Counted from the stretch's first letter, positions 17,566-27,333 are shown. The stretch is DNA of 64,000 nucleotides from Singulisphaera acidiphila DSM 18658 (GCF_000242455.2 NC_019892.1:9186744-9250743); one strand, 5' to 3'. Translations and numbers: made by a program. The notes: generated by a model from the letters alone, not told the origin.

Positions 17566-17778
17566 GCCTGCCGAACGGCAAGGGCCTCAACGTGCCGCTG
17601 GTTCCGTAGGCCTGACGACCTCCCCTACCCAGGGCTAGCGAGCACTTTCATAACGACCTGGCAGTTTGTGCGGCCTTGCGCCCATCCATCTGACCTGACA
17701 TGCCGTCCACCGAGTCGTGAACGAGACTCGGTGACCGGAGAGCGGCGATGGTGAGCGAACACAGCAAGCGGCGAGATT

Positions 17779-18130
17779 GTGGCATCCTTCTCCACCCTGG
17801 AGGATCCTCGATCCCGTATCAATACGCCGCCATCCCTTGCCAAGCGTCCTGGTCATCGCCGTCCTGATCGTCCTCACCGGCGCCGCTGGACCCACTGCCA
17901 TCGCACGCTGAGCCAAGTGCAAAGAGGAACTCCTCACCGAACTCCTCGAACTGCCCTGCGGCATCCCCGCCAAGGACGTCTTCCACATCGTCCTGATGAT
18001 TCTGCGGCCCGAGGCCTTCGAGGACGCCTTCAACGTCTGGATCGCCCACCTCTGCGGCCGGGCCACGGTCGAGATGGGCCTCGAGCGGCCGATCATCGCT
18101 ATCGACGGCATCCAGCAGCGGAGGCCGCGA
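17779..18130 (+). pseudogene. ISAs1 transposase N-terminal remnant
   Basis: ASFSTLEDPRSR in one frame continues, after a shift near 17840, as VLVIAVLIVLTGAAGPTAIAR, then a TGA (17909-17911), then AKCKEELLTELLELPCGIPA and MILRPEAFEDAFNVWI, ending at PIIAIDGIQ. This aligns with the intact ISAs1 transposase nearby (DPRHTRN, GPTAIHRWAK, LKPEAFQRCFQDWI). The TGA falls at the conserved Trp of RWAK. The C-terminal two thirds are absent. Confidence 0.75.
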
Positions 18131-18340
18131 CCAGGCAATAGCCAATGCATCCGTGAGAAGTCACCAGGAGCAGATCACGAGGCAATGATCCGCATGAGCA
18201 CGCGGTGTGTCACCGCGACCATCATCTCAAGCAAGGCTTCGTCGTCGCTTGCCTCGTGAAAAACCGCACATAAAAATCAAAAAAAACAAGCAATCATAAC
18301 ATTCACGATTACAATCACAAATAAAATTGCAAACCTCGCG

Positions 18341-18973
18341 TCAGGACCACCCCCCCAGAAACGTCAGCAACAACCAAGGATCTACTACCATCAAAACAAC
18401 CCAAGCTACGCCTATCAAACGGCCCGCCCGGTCGAGCCAGCCTGGGTCAGACTCCCAGCCACCGCTCAATGCCAACATCGTCCAAGCCACCGCCACTGCA
18501 AGTCCAGGCATACCCATTTCAATGCCCAGGCCACGAATCAAGCAATCAACCAAACATTCGGCCAAACTACCGTAGCTAGATTTACCCATGCTTTGTTTAG
18601 CCAGAACAACGACCAAGAGTACCGTCAAGTTAACGGCCTCAATGGCCAAGGCAAACACCACTGCACCACATGCCGTAGCTCCTGGACGGTGAAGTAAATC
18701 GCCAAGACTCGGCCGAGGGCGTCGCCAATGGAGCAGAAATAGGCCTATTGTCCAGGCCACGATCAAGGGAAGGCCAAGAGCGGTCCAACGAGCAACCGTG
18801 AGCAGGACAGCCCCGACGGACCCATCCTTGACCGTCATGTTCGTATTCATCCAAAGCAAGTCGTGCATTCCGCGGGCTATTCCCAGGCCAAGGGCCGTAG
18901 CCGCGACAAGGGTCATCGCATCCAGAAGCGTGAATAGCCGTCGCGGTGATATCGACAAGGGGATCCTCTCCAT
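18341..18973 (-). CDS. Polytopic membrane protein, planctomycete FTLLDAMxLVAATA family
   Basis: A 210-residue protein that starts with a short polar head and then FTLLDAMTLVAATALGLGIA, an opening I associate with small planctomycete membrane proteins of unknown role. About five membrane segments are visible, including AVLLTVARWTALGLPLIVAW, VVFALAIEAVNLTVLLVVVL and a C-terminal VAWVVLMVVDPWLLLTFL. No catalytic motif is apparent. A strongly AT-rich segment (18250-18340) lies just past its stop. It is transcribed alone. The gene call is supported by length, composition and the conserved opening; the function is unknown. Confidence 0.6.
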   Translation of the reverse strand: MERIPLSISPRRLFTLLDAMTLVAATALGLGIARGMHDLLWMNTNMTVKDGSVGAVLLTVARWTALGLPLIVAWTIGLFLLHWRRPRPSLGDLLHRPGATACGAVVFALAIEAVNLTVLLVVVLAKQSMGKSSYGSLAECLVDCLIRGLGIEMGMPGLAVAVAWTMLALSGGWESDPGWLDRAGRLIGVAWVVLMVVDPWLLLTFLGGWS

Positions 18974-19948
18974 TCACGGTCTTGACGAAGTGGAAGCCAT
19001 CGACCGACCCAACAAGGCAACTTGGGGTCTTCATCCAACAAGAGACGGATTGAGACAGCCCAGGGCCGCATGTCAAAAACGACCGATTTCGGCACGCCTC
19101 ACCAGGCGTGCCCGAACCACTATAGTGTCAGGGAGAATGATAAGGAGTCATACCGAACCTCCTGGATTGGTCTCCTTTACAGCTTGGTGCTTCGACCGGA
19201 ACCTGGACGAGACCGGACCCTCTGGGAAGGAGTCCCACAACGCCAAGCAACCCGATCGTATTGGCTGCCATGCGATTCAGTATCCCATTGACTCCGCCCC
19301 AGCCGGGGAGTAACTTTTAGCCTCCCGGGTGAGGGGATACTCCGTTTTTGGGACGTTTGGTGCCACGCCCTTGCATAAGGTCACCGCGACATCTCGCAAG
19401 GTCATTTCAACATTCGCACCAACAACAAAATATCCACTCCGAGCGACGGCGCTCAATCCTGAACGGAACAACCACCGCCCGAAAGGCAGTGGACTCAACA
19501 GCCATCTGAAAGCCTGACCACTGGCCGTGCGAGGTCCGGATCACTGTTCACCCGTAACCCATAGTGCTTTAAGTCGGGGTTTCCTCAACACTCAGTCCCG
19601 CTTGTCGGGGTAAGTAGCTGCCACCAAGCTCCTGCCGATATACTGAAAGTAGCCGCCTGAAAGGTGGGGGGTTTAGATCCCACAAGCGGACATGAAAGCC
19701 GGGCGAAGTCCTGTCCCATACCCGGGCGATCAACTCCATCGGGGTTGATCGGCTTGAGAGGTGGGTCGAGATGTTCGTCGTCAGCACTCACAAGGTTCTC
19801 GATCCGCGGGTGACCGGGGCACCTTGATTCCAGGGGATCGGGCGACGCGTCGCTCAATCCTCAGGCGGATTCCGGGCCGCTCGGCTCGTGAGATCCGGGA
19901 GCATCGGCAAATCATGAGTTGGTGGCTCGGAACTGAGGCCAGCTTGAC
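18974..19948. other. Intergenic stretch, no gene supported
   Basis: Nearly one kilobase between the membrane-protein gene (-) and the ECF sigma gene (+). Short frames on both strands lack domains and ribosome sites. It presumably holds the promoter of the sigma operon, but I could not pick one out. Confidence 0.45.
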
Positions 19949-20506
19949 ATGCTCCAACTTGCCGAGATCGAGGCCGTGCTCGACCAGGTCACCGAGGGCG
20001 ACCGGGATGCATTTTTGAAAATCGTTCATGAATTCAATCTTCCCCTGCGCAGCTTCATCGCCAGCCAGGTGCAGCATATGAGCGACGTCGATGACCTCAC
20101 TCAAGAGGTGTTCATCGCCGCCTACCGTAACCTGCACACCTTTCAGAGAAATGACAACTTCGGGGCCTGGCTGAGGGGGATCGCCCGGAACAAGCTCTCC
20201 CATTACTTCCGCAGCATGTCTCGTCGCAGCACGGCCATGGCGCGGCTCCGCGAGGACATCGCTCGTGAGGTGCAGTCCGACCTGGAGAGGGCGGCATCCA
20301 CCCATCATGGGTTGGCGATCGAGACGCTCCTCGGCTGCATTGGGCGACTCCCCGAGAAAATGCGCCGGGTCGTTCGCGCCGGGCTCGACGGCGAGAAGGT
20401 CGAGGCACTCGCCGGCGAGCTTCTGACATCGACAGGCGCGATCTACAACCTGCACTACCGTGCGAATCAGCTCCTCCGCGAATGCTTGGAGAGAGAGCTC
20501 GAATGA
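19949..20506 (+). CDS. ECF RNA polymerase sigma factor, Rhodopirellula/Verrucomicrobium type
   Basis: A 185-residue ECF sigma factor. Region 2 has DVDDLTQEVFIAAYRNLHTF with the WLRGIARNKLSHYFR helix, and region 4 has IGRLPEKMRRVVRAGLDGEK and TSTGAIYNLHYRANQLLREC. Its TGA overlaps the ATG of the FecR-LamG gene (ATGA), so the two are translationally coupled. That pairing suggests that the membrane FecR-like protein regulates the factor, as in FecI/FecR systems and their planctomycete variants. No TonB receptor is nearby. The ATG at 19949 gives normal family length. Confidence 0.88.
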   Translation: MLQLAEIEAVLDQVTEGDRDAFLKIVHEFNLPLRSFIASQVQHMSDVDDLTQEVFIAAYRNLHTFQRNDNFGAWLRGIARNKLSHYFRSMSRRSTAMARLREDIAREVQSDLERAASTHHGLAIETLLGCIGRLPEKMRRVVRAGLDGEKVEALAGELLTSTGAIYNLHYRANQLLRECLERELE

Positions 20507-22200
20507 TGGATTCAGACCTGCGCGATCTGCTATCGGTGTGGCTGGGCAAAGACCTCGACGCGGCCCGTGGCGCCGAGCTTTTGGTACGCCTTCGCGAGGA
20601 CGAGGTGTTCCGCCAGGCGTTCATCGACGAAATCGACATGCTGGGCAGGCTCAAAGCGGCGCAATCCGCCGAGCCCCGCTGGCTCCGGCTCGAGGATGAG
20701 CTGGGCTGGGGCACGACGAAGCAGGCGATGCGGGCGACCCACGAAAACGGGGTTGCGCAACAGCGTGACGACTCCCCTCGACCGCGCCCGCCCAGGCGCC
20801 GGAGTTGGGGAAGGGCCATGGCGGCGGCCTTGCTCCTCCTCGCGGCCGGATCGGCCATCTGGTACTGGCCAAGAGGGCCACGTACGGCCCCGGCCACGGC
20901 GAATCGACCGTTCCCGAAGGTCGATGCGCTGACCGGGCTGGCGATGGTTCTCAAGCTCGACGGGGTGGGGTGGGAACCGACCGACGAACCACACCCGGCG
21001 GAAGGGGACCTCCTCCCGGCGGGCCGTTACCGCTTCGGCTCGGGTCGCGCCACCCTCTCGATGCTCACCGGCGTGCTCCTCTTCGTGGAGGGACCGGCGG
21101 ACGTGGAACTGCTCTCCGCCGACAAGGTCCTTTGCCGCCAAGGGAGGCTTCGAGCGCGGGTCCCGGCAGGGGCCGAGGGATTCCAGGTCTCGGGACCGAG
21201 TTCGGTCCTGGTCGACCTGGGGACGGAGTTCGGCGTGAACGTCGAGGCCGACGGGAAAATGCAAGGGAGGATCTTCGAGGGCAAGCTCGAGGCCGCATTA
21301 CTTAGCGCGACCGGCATTCCCCTCCGTAGCTATTCTTTGAACTCGACCAAGGCCAATGCGACCAAGGCCGTTGAGATCAACCCGCAGGACGGCCACATCA
21401 CGGCCATTACGGCTTCGGAGGACTTCATTTCCTCCTCAGTCCTGACCGCCCCCGCCCTGACCCTGGAAGCAGGTTACCCCGCCGCGATCCTCCGATCACG
21501 CCCCTGGGGCTACTGGCGTTTCGAGTCCCTGGCCGACGGCGCAATCCCGAACGAGATCCCGGAGCGCCCCCCACTGCACGCGACCGGCCCGATTCGCCTC
21601 GCCGGCCCCCCGGACCAAAATCGCTGCGTCGAGTTCCGGGCCAACCAGGATCCCCAATTCCTGACTCTCCAAGGTATCTGGCACCCCACATGGCGCCCGG
21701 GTTACGCGGTTGAGCTCTGGTGCCTGTCAGAGGCGATCAGCCACACCACGCTCGCGAGCATGGTCACACCGGCGGATACCGACCATCACGTCTTTCTCAT
21801 GGAGCTGACGTCACGAAACCGGCTCACGCTCCACAAGCCAGCCTCCGTCCGCTTCCTTCATCGCTGGCCGCCGGGATGGGAGGGGGGGGATAACGCCTAT
21901 TCACAGGACCCCTACGTCCCTTATCGCTGGCACCACGTCGTGAGCCAGATCAACGGCGACCGGATGGAGCTCTTCGTCGATGGAAAGCCCACATCTCCGC
22001 TCTCGATCAGCGCCGAGCACTCGGAATTGCCCTGCCAATTCATCCTGGGGCGATTGACCACACAGCCCGGGAGCGGGATTTCGATCGACCGCCCCTTCGT
22101 GGGCCGAATGGACGAGGTCGCCCTCTACGAACGCCCGCTCACGGTCGAGGAGATCCGGGAGCACCATCGATTAGGTGCCGGGCAATTCCGGCAACGATGA
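20503..22200 (+). CDS. FecR-domain membrane protein with C-terminal LamG/concanavalin-like domain
   Basis: A 565-residue protein. The start is ATG 20503 (overlapping the sigma stop) or 20506. The cytoplasmic N-terminus (LRDLLSVWLGKDLDAARGAE) resembles the anti-sigma-like head of such proteins. One membrane segment follows near residue 110 (MAAALLLLAAGSAIWYW), then a FecR domain (TGVLLFVEGPADVELLS, VLVDLGTEFGVNVEADG) and, from about residue 330, a LamG-type domain (VELWCLSEAISHTTL, YRWHHVVSQINGDRMELFVD, GRMDEVALYERPLTVEEI). It probably transmits an external carbohydrate or envelope signal to the co-encoded sigma factor. The binding domain suggests a glycan ligand, which is inference. Confidence 0.85.
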   Translation: MMDSDLRDLLSVWLGKDLDAARGAELLVRLREDEVFRQAFIDEIDMLGRLKAAQSAEPRWLRLEDELGWGTTKQAMRATHENGVAQQRDDSPRPRPPRRRSWGRAMAAALLLLAAGSAIWYWPRGPRTAPATANRPFPKVDALTGLAMVLKLDGVGWEPTDEPHPAEGDLLPAGRYRFGSGRATLSMLTGVLLFVEGPADVELLSADKVLCRQGRLRARVPAGAEGFQVSGPSSVLVDLGTEFGVNVEADGKMQGRIFEGKLEAALLSATGIPLRSYSLNSTKANATKAVEINPQDGHITAITASEDFISSSVLTAPALTLEAGYPAAILRSRPWGYWRFESLADGAIPNEIPERPPLHATGPIRLAGPPDQNRCVEFRANQDPQFLTLQGIWHPTWRPGYAVELWCLSEAISHTTLASMVTPADTDHHVFLMELTSRNRLTLHKPASVRFLHRWPPGWEGGDNAYSQDPYVPYRWHHVVSQINGDRMELFVDGKPTSPLSISAEHSELPCQFILGRLTTQPGSGISIDRPFVGRMDEVALYERPLTVEEIREHHRLGAGQFRQR

Positions 22201-22718
22201 TCCTGGGACGGCTGCGAAAGCAGACGCATCGCATGCCAGGGAGAGGGGTACAGCCAGTCAGCCGGCTCGAAACCGAGGCCGAAAAAAAAGTTTCTCGGAA
22301 TCTTGTGAGATTTCTCATAGGTCCGGGAACCTAGTGACAGGCAAACTCTTGCCCCTCCCATTAAAGACCGAAAGGCTTCGCATCAATCTCGATAACCAGG
22401 CTCGGGCCAGGCACCTCGACTCGGGGTGCGGAGTGCCTTTGCGCCTGGCGCTTCGAGTCCCTGGATCAGTTCCGCCGGGACCGGAGCCCATTGCGTTGAT
22501 CGACCTACGGTCGGACACACACAGGCCGCGGCTTGGAAAGCTGCGTCGGCGCGGATGCAAGGGAGGGGCGATGCTCACGTCGGAGTCGAGGCGGGCGCGG
22601 AGTTCCCGTAATGGGCATCCTTATCCCTAATCCTCGAAGGGCGAGCGTCCTCGTCTCCGGTTTTCAGGCCCTCTCAATTCTACGTCGAGACCAATGAGGC
22701 TCGATGAGGAGAACTCCC
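22201..22718. other. Intergenic stretch, no gene supported
   Basis: About 520 bases between the FecR-LamG gene and the DUF1559 gene. I see no coding frame with support and no clear terminator. The DUF1559 ribosome site GAGGAG lies at its very end. Confidence 0.4.
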
Positions 22719-23735
22719 ATGAGACGTCGCGGCTTCACGTTGATCGAGCTCCTGGTCGTCATTGCGATTATCGCGGTTCTGATTGCCCTGCTGCTGCCGG
22801 CCGTCCAGGCGGCGCGTGAGGCCGCCCGCCGCACCCAATGCGTCAACAACATGAAGCAGATCGGCCTCGCCATCCACAACTACGAGAACGCCATTGGGTG
22901 TCTGCCCTGGGGTGAGCCGATCCGACCGACATTCAACAGCGCCCCGTCGGGCCTGCTGATGTTGTTGGCCCACATGGAGCAGCAAAACCTCTATAACGCA
23001 GCCAACTTCTCGAACGGGAATGGGTCAAACTTCTGGAACAGCACCAACCCCGCGAACGCGACGCTCCAATTCACGAAGATCAACACCTTCGTGTGCCCCT
23101 CCGACATCAGCCGGATCACGCTCGCCTACGGCAACACCAACTACGTCGCCAACGCCGGCGCTGATGCCTATAGCTTCAGTGGTGCGACCGCAACCGTGTT
23201 CAGCGGCCCCTTCGCCGGGATCGGCTACGTCTCGAAGCTCCCCAACATCATCGACGGCACCTCGAACACGGTCGCCTACAGCGAGATCGTCACGGGCATC
23301 GGCACGGTCGCCGACAGCTCCTTCGACCCCCTCAAGCCCTCTTCATCGGTCGCCCGACTCTCGACCACCGCAACCGGAGCGGCACCGACCAGTGCCCCCA
23401 ACCCCCTGACCGACAGCACCGCCTGCAAAGCATCCGCCCCCACACCGACAAACCTGGCCGGCGGCTTCCCGGTTGGGGCCGCCTGGTGGTGGGCCCGGTC
23501 GGGACAGACGCGCTACAACCATCTCATGACGCCCAATACCTGGAACTGTGCTTTCGGCAGCAACAGCGACAGCGATTCGAATGCCATCACGGCCTCCAGT
23601 CGCCACCCAGGCATTGTCAACTGCCTGCTCATGGATGCGTCGGTCCGAACGGTCAAAAGCAGCATCAGCCAGACCAGTTGGTGGGCCATCGGGACCCAGG
23701 CCGGCGGCGAGGTCGTCTCGGCGGACTCGTACTAA
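22719..23735 (+). CDS. DUF1559 prepilin-like protein
   Basis: A 338-residue protein starting MRRRGFTLIELLVVIAIIAV, a type IV prepilin signal with the Gly-Phe cleavage site and the Glu at position +5, then LLPAVQAAREAARRTQCVNN and MKQIGLAIHNYEN, the invariant start of the DUF1559 (SBP_bac_10-like) family that is expanded by the hundred in planctomycetes. The C-terminal H-X9-DG-type motif is present in variant form (FGSNSDSDSNAITASSRHPG, NCLLMDASVRTVKSSIS). I chose ATG 22719 over an upstream in-frame ATG because GAGGAG sits seven bases before it. These proteins are thought to form pseudopilus-like surface structures; the exact role is unknown. It is paired with the small lipoprotein downstream. 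Confidence 0.93.
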   Translation: MRRRGFTLIELLVVIAIIAVLIALLLPAVQAAREAARRTQCVNNMKQIGLAIHNYENAIGCLPWGEPIRPTFNSAPSGLLMLLAHMEQQNLYNAANFSNGNGSNFWNSTNPANATLQFTKINTFVCPSDISRITLAYGNTNYVANAGADAYSFSGATATVFSGPFAGIGYVSKLPNIIDGTSNTVAYSEIVTGIGTVADSSFDPLKPSSSVARLSTTATGAAPTSAPNPLTDSTACKASAPTPTNLAGGFPVGAAWWWARSGQTRYNHLMTPNTWNCAFGSNSDSDSNAITASSRHPGIVNCLLMDASVRTVKSSISQTSWWAIGTQAGGEVVSADSY

Positions 23736-23772
23736 CGAAACGACCCGGGCCAGCGAGACAGCGGGTCGATCG

Positions 23773-23795
23773 CCCGCCATCCCGGCGATGGCGGG
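23773..23795 (+). terminator. Intercistronic hairpin
   Basis: A 9-bp perfect stem (CCCGCCATC with its complement) and 5-base loop between the DUF1559 gene and the lipoprotein gene. It may lower expression of the second gene or protect the first message; there is no T-run. Confidence 0.4.
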
Positions 23796-23824
23796 TCGAG
23801 ATCGCCCCCAAGGAGGTTTCGGTC

Positions 23825-24211
23825 ATGAGCAGAGCGCGGTGGGAGATTGTCGGCCTGGCGATAGCCTTGATCAGTGGTTGGGGGTGCAATGACCGGGGCG
23901 GAGCCCCCTCGGTCTCCTCCTCAATGGAGGAGGCAACCGTCAAAGGGACGGTCACCATCAAGGGCAAAACGGCGACCGGTGGGCAGATCCAGTTCGACCC
24001 GTCCAACGTCGATCGGAAGGTCATGCCCCGGGTCGCGACGATCGGAGCGGACGGCACCTACACGATCACAACGCTCGTCGATGACAACGTGGTGACGATT
24101 GTAGGGCCGAAGATCGACAACAACCTGTCGGCGATGGTGCAGACGGTGAAAGTCAGCAGCGGAAAGACCACCATCCCGATCGAAGTGCCGCCACCAGCCC
24201 CGAAACCCTGA
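23825..24211 (+). CDS. Small carboxypeptidase-regulatory-like lipoprotein
   Basis: A 128-residue protein with a strong AAGGAGG ribosome site 8 bases before the ATG. The signal region (IVGLAIALISGWGCNDRG) ends in a cysteine that could be lipidated, although the lipobox is not canonical. The rest is one beta-sandwich domain: VKGTVTIKGKTATGGQIQF, DGTYTITTLVDDNVVTIVGP, and a Pro-rich end. Genes of this kind commonly follow DUF1559 genes in planctomycetes, and the spacing here (about 90 bases, same strand) suggests one operon. Function unknown; a surface or periplasmic partner of the pseudopilin is a reasonable guess. Confidence 0.75.
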   Translation: MSRARWEIVGLAIALISGWGCNDRGGAPSVSSSMEEATVKGTVTIKGKTATGGQIQFDPSNVDRKVMPRVATIGADGTYTITTLVDDNVVTIVGPKIDNNLSAMVQTVKVSSGKTTIPIEVPPPAPKP

Positions 24212-24357
24212 GTCGGGAACGGGATCAGGGTCTTGGGAGAACGGGGCGACCACCCAGGTCGCAGCGCAAACTCCTTCGACTGACGACTACGCATAAACAG
24301 TTATCTCATTTCATCCACGACAGCAGGACACGAAGTCCTCAGGCTCTCAACCTCTTC

Positions 24358-24388
24358 ACGGCCCCCTCGACATCGCCGAGGGGGCCGT
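24358..24388 (+). terminator. Terminator-like hairpin
   Basis: Perfect 12-bp stem ACGGCCCCCTCG and its complement with a 7-base loop, about 150 bases after the lipoprotein gene. The stem is strong but lacks a T-run. Confidence 0.55.
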
Positions 24389-24454
24389 CAGTGGACGGCT
24401 CGCCACACGGCAGTCCAGCAAGAAATCTGACGTTGTTCAAGACTTCAGAGCCGT

Positions 24455-24652
24455 AGCAACAACGGCTCGGAGTTCGTCTGCAAGGCCCTGGCCGAATGAC
24501 TGCCGAGCGTCGGGACGGAGCCGATCCCAGTGGCGCCGGGAAGCCCCTGGCAGAACGGCTTCGTCAAATCATTCCACGGCCGCCTTCGCGATGAGTTCCT
24601 GAAGCGTCACGAGTTCGAATCGGTGGCCGCCGCCAACGAGGCGAAGGAAGGC
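24455..24652 (+). pseudogene. IS3-family integrase core fragment
   Basis: Reading SNNGSEFVCKALAE, TGA (24497-24499), LPSVGTEPIPVAPGSPWQNG, FVKSFHGRLRDEFLKRHEFE. This is the C-terminal DDE region of IS3-type OrfB (pattern DNGxEF...WL...PGxPWQNGxxESFxGxLRDE). The TGA stands at the usual Trp. Neither the N-terminal part, orfA nor the terminal repeats are present. Confidence 0.75.
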
Positions 24653-24728
24653 GATCGTCGAACCAGCACGCCAAAGCATAATTTCAATAAACACGCTTTA
24701 CAAAACTCCATTTCTCCTGGCCCCCAAA

Positions 24729-24980
24729 ATGGGGAGCATCTCAACCGTCGCGGTCTTCCTTTGCCCTTCCGATTCCGGCAACTGCGAAGGCTTCCAACCG
24801 TCAAACTTCGCCGATTCGCCCCCCGGCCCCACAACCGGGACAAGTGCATCACTTTCACCGATCTCAAGCTACGGTGGAAGCTTGGGCGATAATTACAGTA
24901 TGATGCCCCGCAACGCGTCGGAGCCTTGGGAAACGTCGTGCAATGACGTTGGGGCATCTGGCCAAGCTTGCGCCGGCTGA
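24729..24980 (+). pseudogene. DUF1559 protein fragment
   Basis: The segment STVAVFLCPSDSG and later PISSYGGSLGDNYSMMPR resembles the central part of DUF1559 proteins, where VFLCPSD precedes a Ser/Tyr-rich GNYxGxxG stretch. No prepilin head or C-terminal motif is attached. It follows directly after the IS3 remnant, which probably broke an original DUF1559 gene. Some of the 3' end may be unrelated. Confidence 0.5.
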
Positions 24981-25189
24981 CCCGGCTTTTGGGAAACGAC
25001 CTACGGTTGCGATGTGTCTCGCGGCCATCACCAAGGGGGCAGGCTCCGCCTACGCCACACTCGACACCAAGTCGGGTGACGAAGTGATCGACGATAGTTC
25101 CTATTTTTGAGCGCACGGAAGCTCCTCCCTTTGTCGTCGAGGAGACAGTGTGGCCCCCTCCGCCTCCCTTGGAGACCAAACGCTCAAGA

Positions 25190-26785
25190 ATGACTACTCC
25201 TTCCACTTCGACGAATGACCGCTCCGTCACCCGCCCTCCTCCACCGGTTCTGGGCCGTCTCCTGAACGGTTCGTTCTGGCTGGCGCTCCAGATCCCCCTC
25301 CAGGCCGTGTTCTCGATATGGTCCCTCCGCCTGATCATCGAGGCCATCGGTCCAGAGCAGTCGGGGGCCTATCGTTTCGCCTACGGCTTCAGTTTCATCC
25401 AGTTCCTTCTCGAATTCGCCTCAGGCTCGGCGCTGCAGAGGCAGATCTCGACCGCCTGGATCCGTGGCGATCGCGCACAGGTCAACAGGGCGATCGCATG
25501 CGGCACGAACTTTTACGTGGCCATGGCGATCGTACAGGCAATGGCCCTGTTGAGTGTCGCCCATCTGGCCCTGCCGCATACGGAATTCGAAGGCGAGTCT
25601 TACCGGCTCGTCGTCCGGCTGTTGTGGTTGCAAGCGGTGACGGCCCCGATTTTTGGAATCTCGATGGTCGTCTCAAGCGTGCTCCAGGCTGCCCGACTTT
25701 ACGACTTCCTGCCACGTTATGAGTTAGCGATCACGGTCCTCCGATTCATGGTCTTGGTTCTGGGCGTAAAGGTCGGCCTTGACTTCTTCTGGGTGATCGT
25801 CGCCCAGACGGCAGTGATCATCGTCTTGAGGATTGGGCCAGCCCTCAAGGTTATGGTTTTCGAGTTGGGGTATCGACTCCATCTGAGAGGCGCCCGGTGG
25901 GATGACTATAAGATATTGGGACAATTCAGCTTCTATGTGACCTTGCTCCAGATCAGCGCGGTCCTCGCCGACAAAGTTGACACCACGATTCTTGGCTTTA
26001 TCCTCACCGGGCCCGGGCCGCACATCGCCGTGTACGACGTTGTCAGCAAGCCATTCGCACTGCTTCGCCAATCCGGCTGGATGCTTGCTTCTCTGGTGAT
26101 GCCGGCCGTTGCCAGCCTGGCGGCATCGCATGACGAACGCGGATTGGAACGCATCAAATATGACGGCACCCGAATGCATATCGGTGTCCTGCTTCCGATT
26201 GGGCTCCTGGCCTGGATCTACGCAAGGCCTTTTCTGTCGCTCTGGTTTGGTCGAAGCCTGGGCTACGACGCAGCCGAGGTGGCACCGCTGATGAGGCTCT
26301 ACCTGATCGCCGCGATACCGCTGGTCCTGGCCGTCCCTGTCCAAATGGCGATCGGTCTGAACAAGATTAAGGTCATCGCCATGGCGGCTCTCTTCGGGTC
26401 TCTCGTCAACCTGCCACTCAGTTGCTATTTGACAGCGAGGCTGGGGGTAGCGGGAGTCATCTGGGGCACGGTCCTCACGGCGCTGCCGGCGAACTTACTG
26501 GTGCCTGGCCTGTGCGTCCTGCGTGGGCTGCAGATCGATCCCTGGACTTATTTGCGACGGACACTCGGCGCCCCACTCATCGGAGCCGCGGCCCTGATCA
26601 CATCAGCCTTCGCCTCTCGACTCCTCATGCCGATCGCCGACCACGCCCCCACTCTCTGGTCCCACACATTGCCCCTGGCCCTGCACCTTGCATTATCCCT
26701 ATCTGCTTACATTATCTTTTATTCACTTATAGCAACGGGTCACGGCGATCTCTCCAAGCTTGTCGCCAGAATCCGACGACGATAA
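25190..26785 (+). CDS. Wzx/MurJ-like oligosaccharide flippase (polysaccharide biosynthesis protein)
   Basis: A 531-residue integral membrane protein with about 12-14 segments, in the MOP flippase superfamily. The opening FWLALQIPLQAVFSIWSLRL with GPEQSGAYRFAYGFSFIQFLL is the characteristic first two-helix unit, and repeated pairs follow, ending PLALHLALSLSAYIIFYSLI. Such proteins move lipid-linked oligosaccharides across the inner membrane for capsule, exopolysaccharide or O-antigen assembly. No transferase or polymerase is directly adjacent, but GT39-type transferases occur at 31.2 and 49.8 kb. I used ATG 25190, since the longer frame adds only a Pro-rich stretch. Confidence 0.85.
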   Translation: MTTPSTSTNDRSVTRPPPPVLGRLLNGSFWLALQIPLQAVFSIWSLRLIIEAIGPEQSGAYRFAYGFSFIQFLLEFASGSALQRQISTAWIRGDRAQVNRAIACGTNFYVAMAIVQAMALLSVAHLALPHTEFEGESYRLVVRLLWLQAVTAPIFGISMVVSSVLQAARLYDFLPRYELAITVLRFMVLVLGVKVGLDFFWVIVAQTAVIIVLRIGPALKVMVFELGYRLHLRGARWDDYKILGQFSFYVTLLQISAVLADKVDTTILGFILTGPGPHIAVYDVVSKPFALLRQSGWMLASLVMPAVASLAASHDERGLERIKYDGTRMHIGVLLPIGLLAWIYARPFLSLWFGRSLGYDAAEVAPLMRLYLIAAIPLVLAVPVQMAIGLNKIKVIAMAALFGSLVNLPLSCYLTARLGVAGVIWGTVLTALPANLLVPGLCVLRGLQIDPWTYLRRTLGAPLIGAAALITSAFASRLLMPIADHAPTLWSHTLPLALHLALSLSAYIIFYSLIATGHGDLSKLVARIRRR

Positions 26786-27333
26786 ATCCCCGTCTCGACC
26801 TCCAGCGGTTTACCTCGAATTACCTACGTCAGGGTGGCGGGAGTCCGTACTCGGCCCCTAGCGCGAGGGCCAAGTGAGGCAGAGCCACGGCTAATCCCTT
26901 CAAGGCAAACCTCTTTCCTCCATCAACTTACGGCCATCTGGAACAGTAGAGCCAATGACAACGGCTTTTATCGAGCCGTTGTCGATTGCTTTTACTCTCG
27001 AGATCCCCGACGGCTAGCGCAGTCCCAGCGACCGAGACTGAATAGCCGCATTTCTCTGGGAATGCGCCCAACTTCAACCGGCTTCATTCCCACTCTCTTG
27101 AGTTTTCCGCCTTAGTTTCAAATTTCACTTGCTAATACGACGACCAGGATATATACAGGCTGCATCCAACGTTACAATAGCGTTTCCTGCGTAAGATTTG
27201 GCATTCCCCCGAAAGCTTTCAATCACTCGTGGATTTCCGATTTGCTGATCGAACAGCCATTTGTGCTCGCGTAAGAGCCCCACATTCTGAGCATCCAACC
27301 GGCGGCCCGCGACAACTCCAAGGGAGTCAGTTT
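26786..27333. other. Intergenic stretch, no gene supported
   Basis: About 550 bases, somewhat lower in GC near 27110-27190. It probably carries the promoter of the 27.3-30.9 kb gene block. I see no coding frame with support. Confidence 0.45.

Noticed and set aside
15779..24652. TGA as a genuine tryptophan codon in this organism
   Set aside because: Many intact genes here end in TGA at family-typical positions (for example the ECF sigma factor at 20504-20506 and phoD), so the code is standard. Only the transposase remnants show TGA at Trp.
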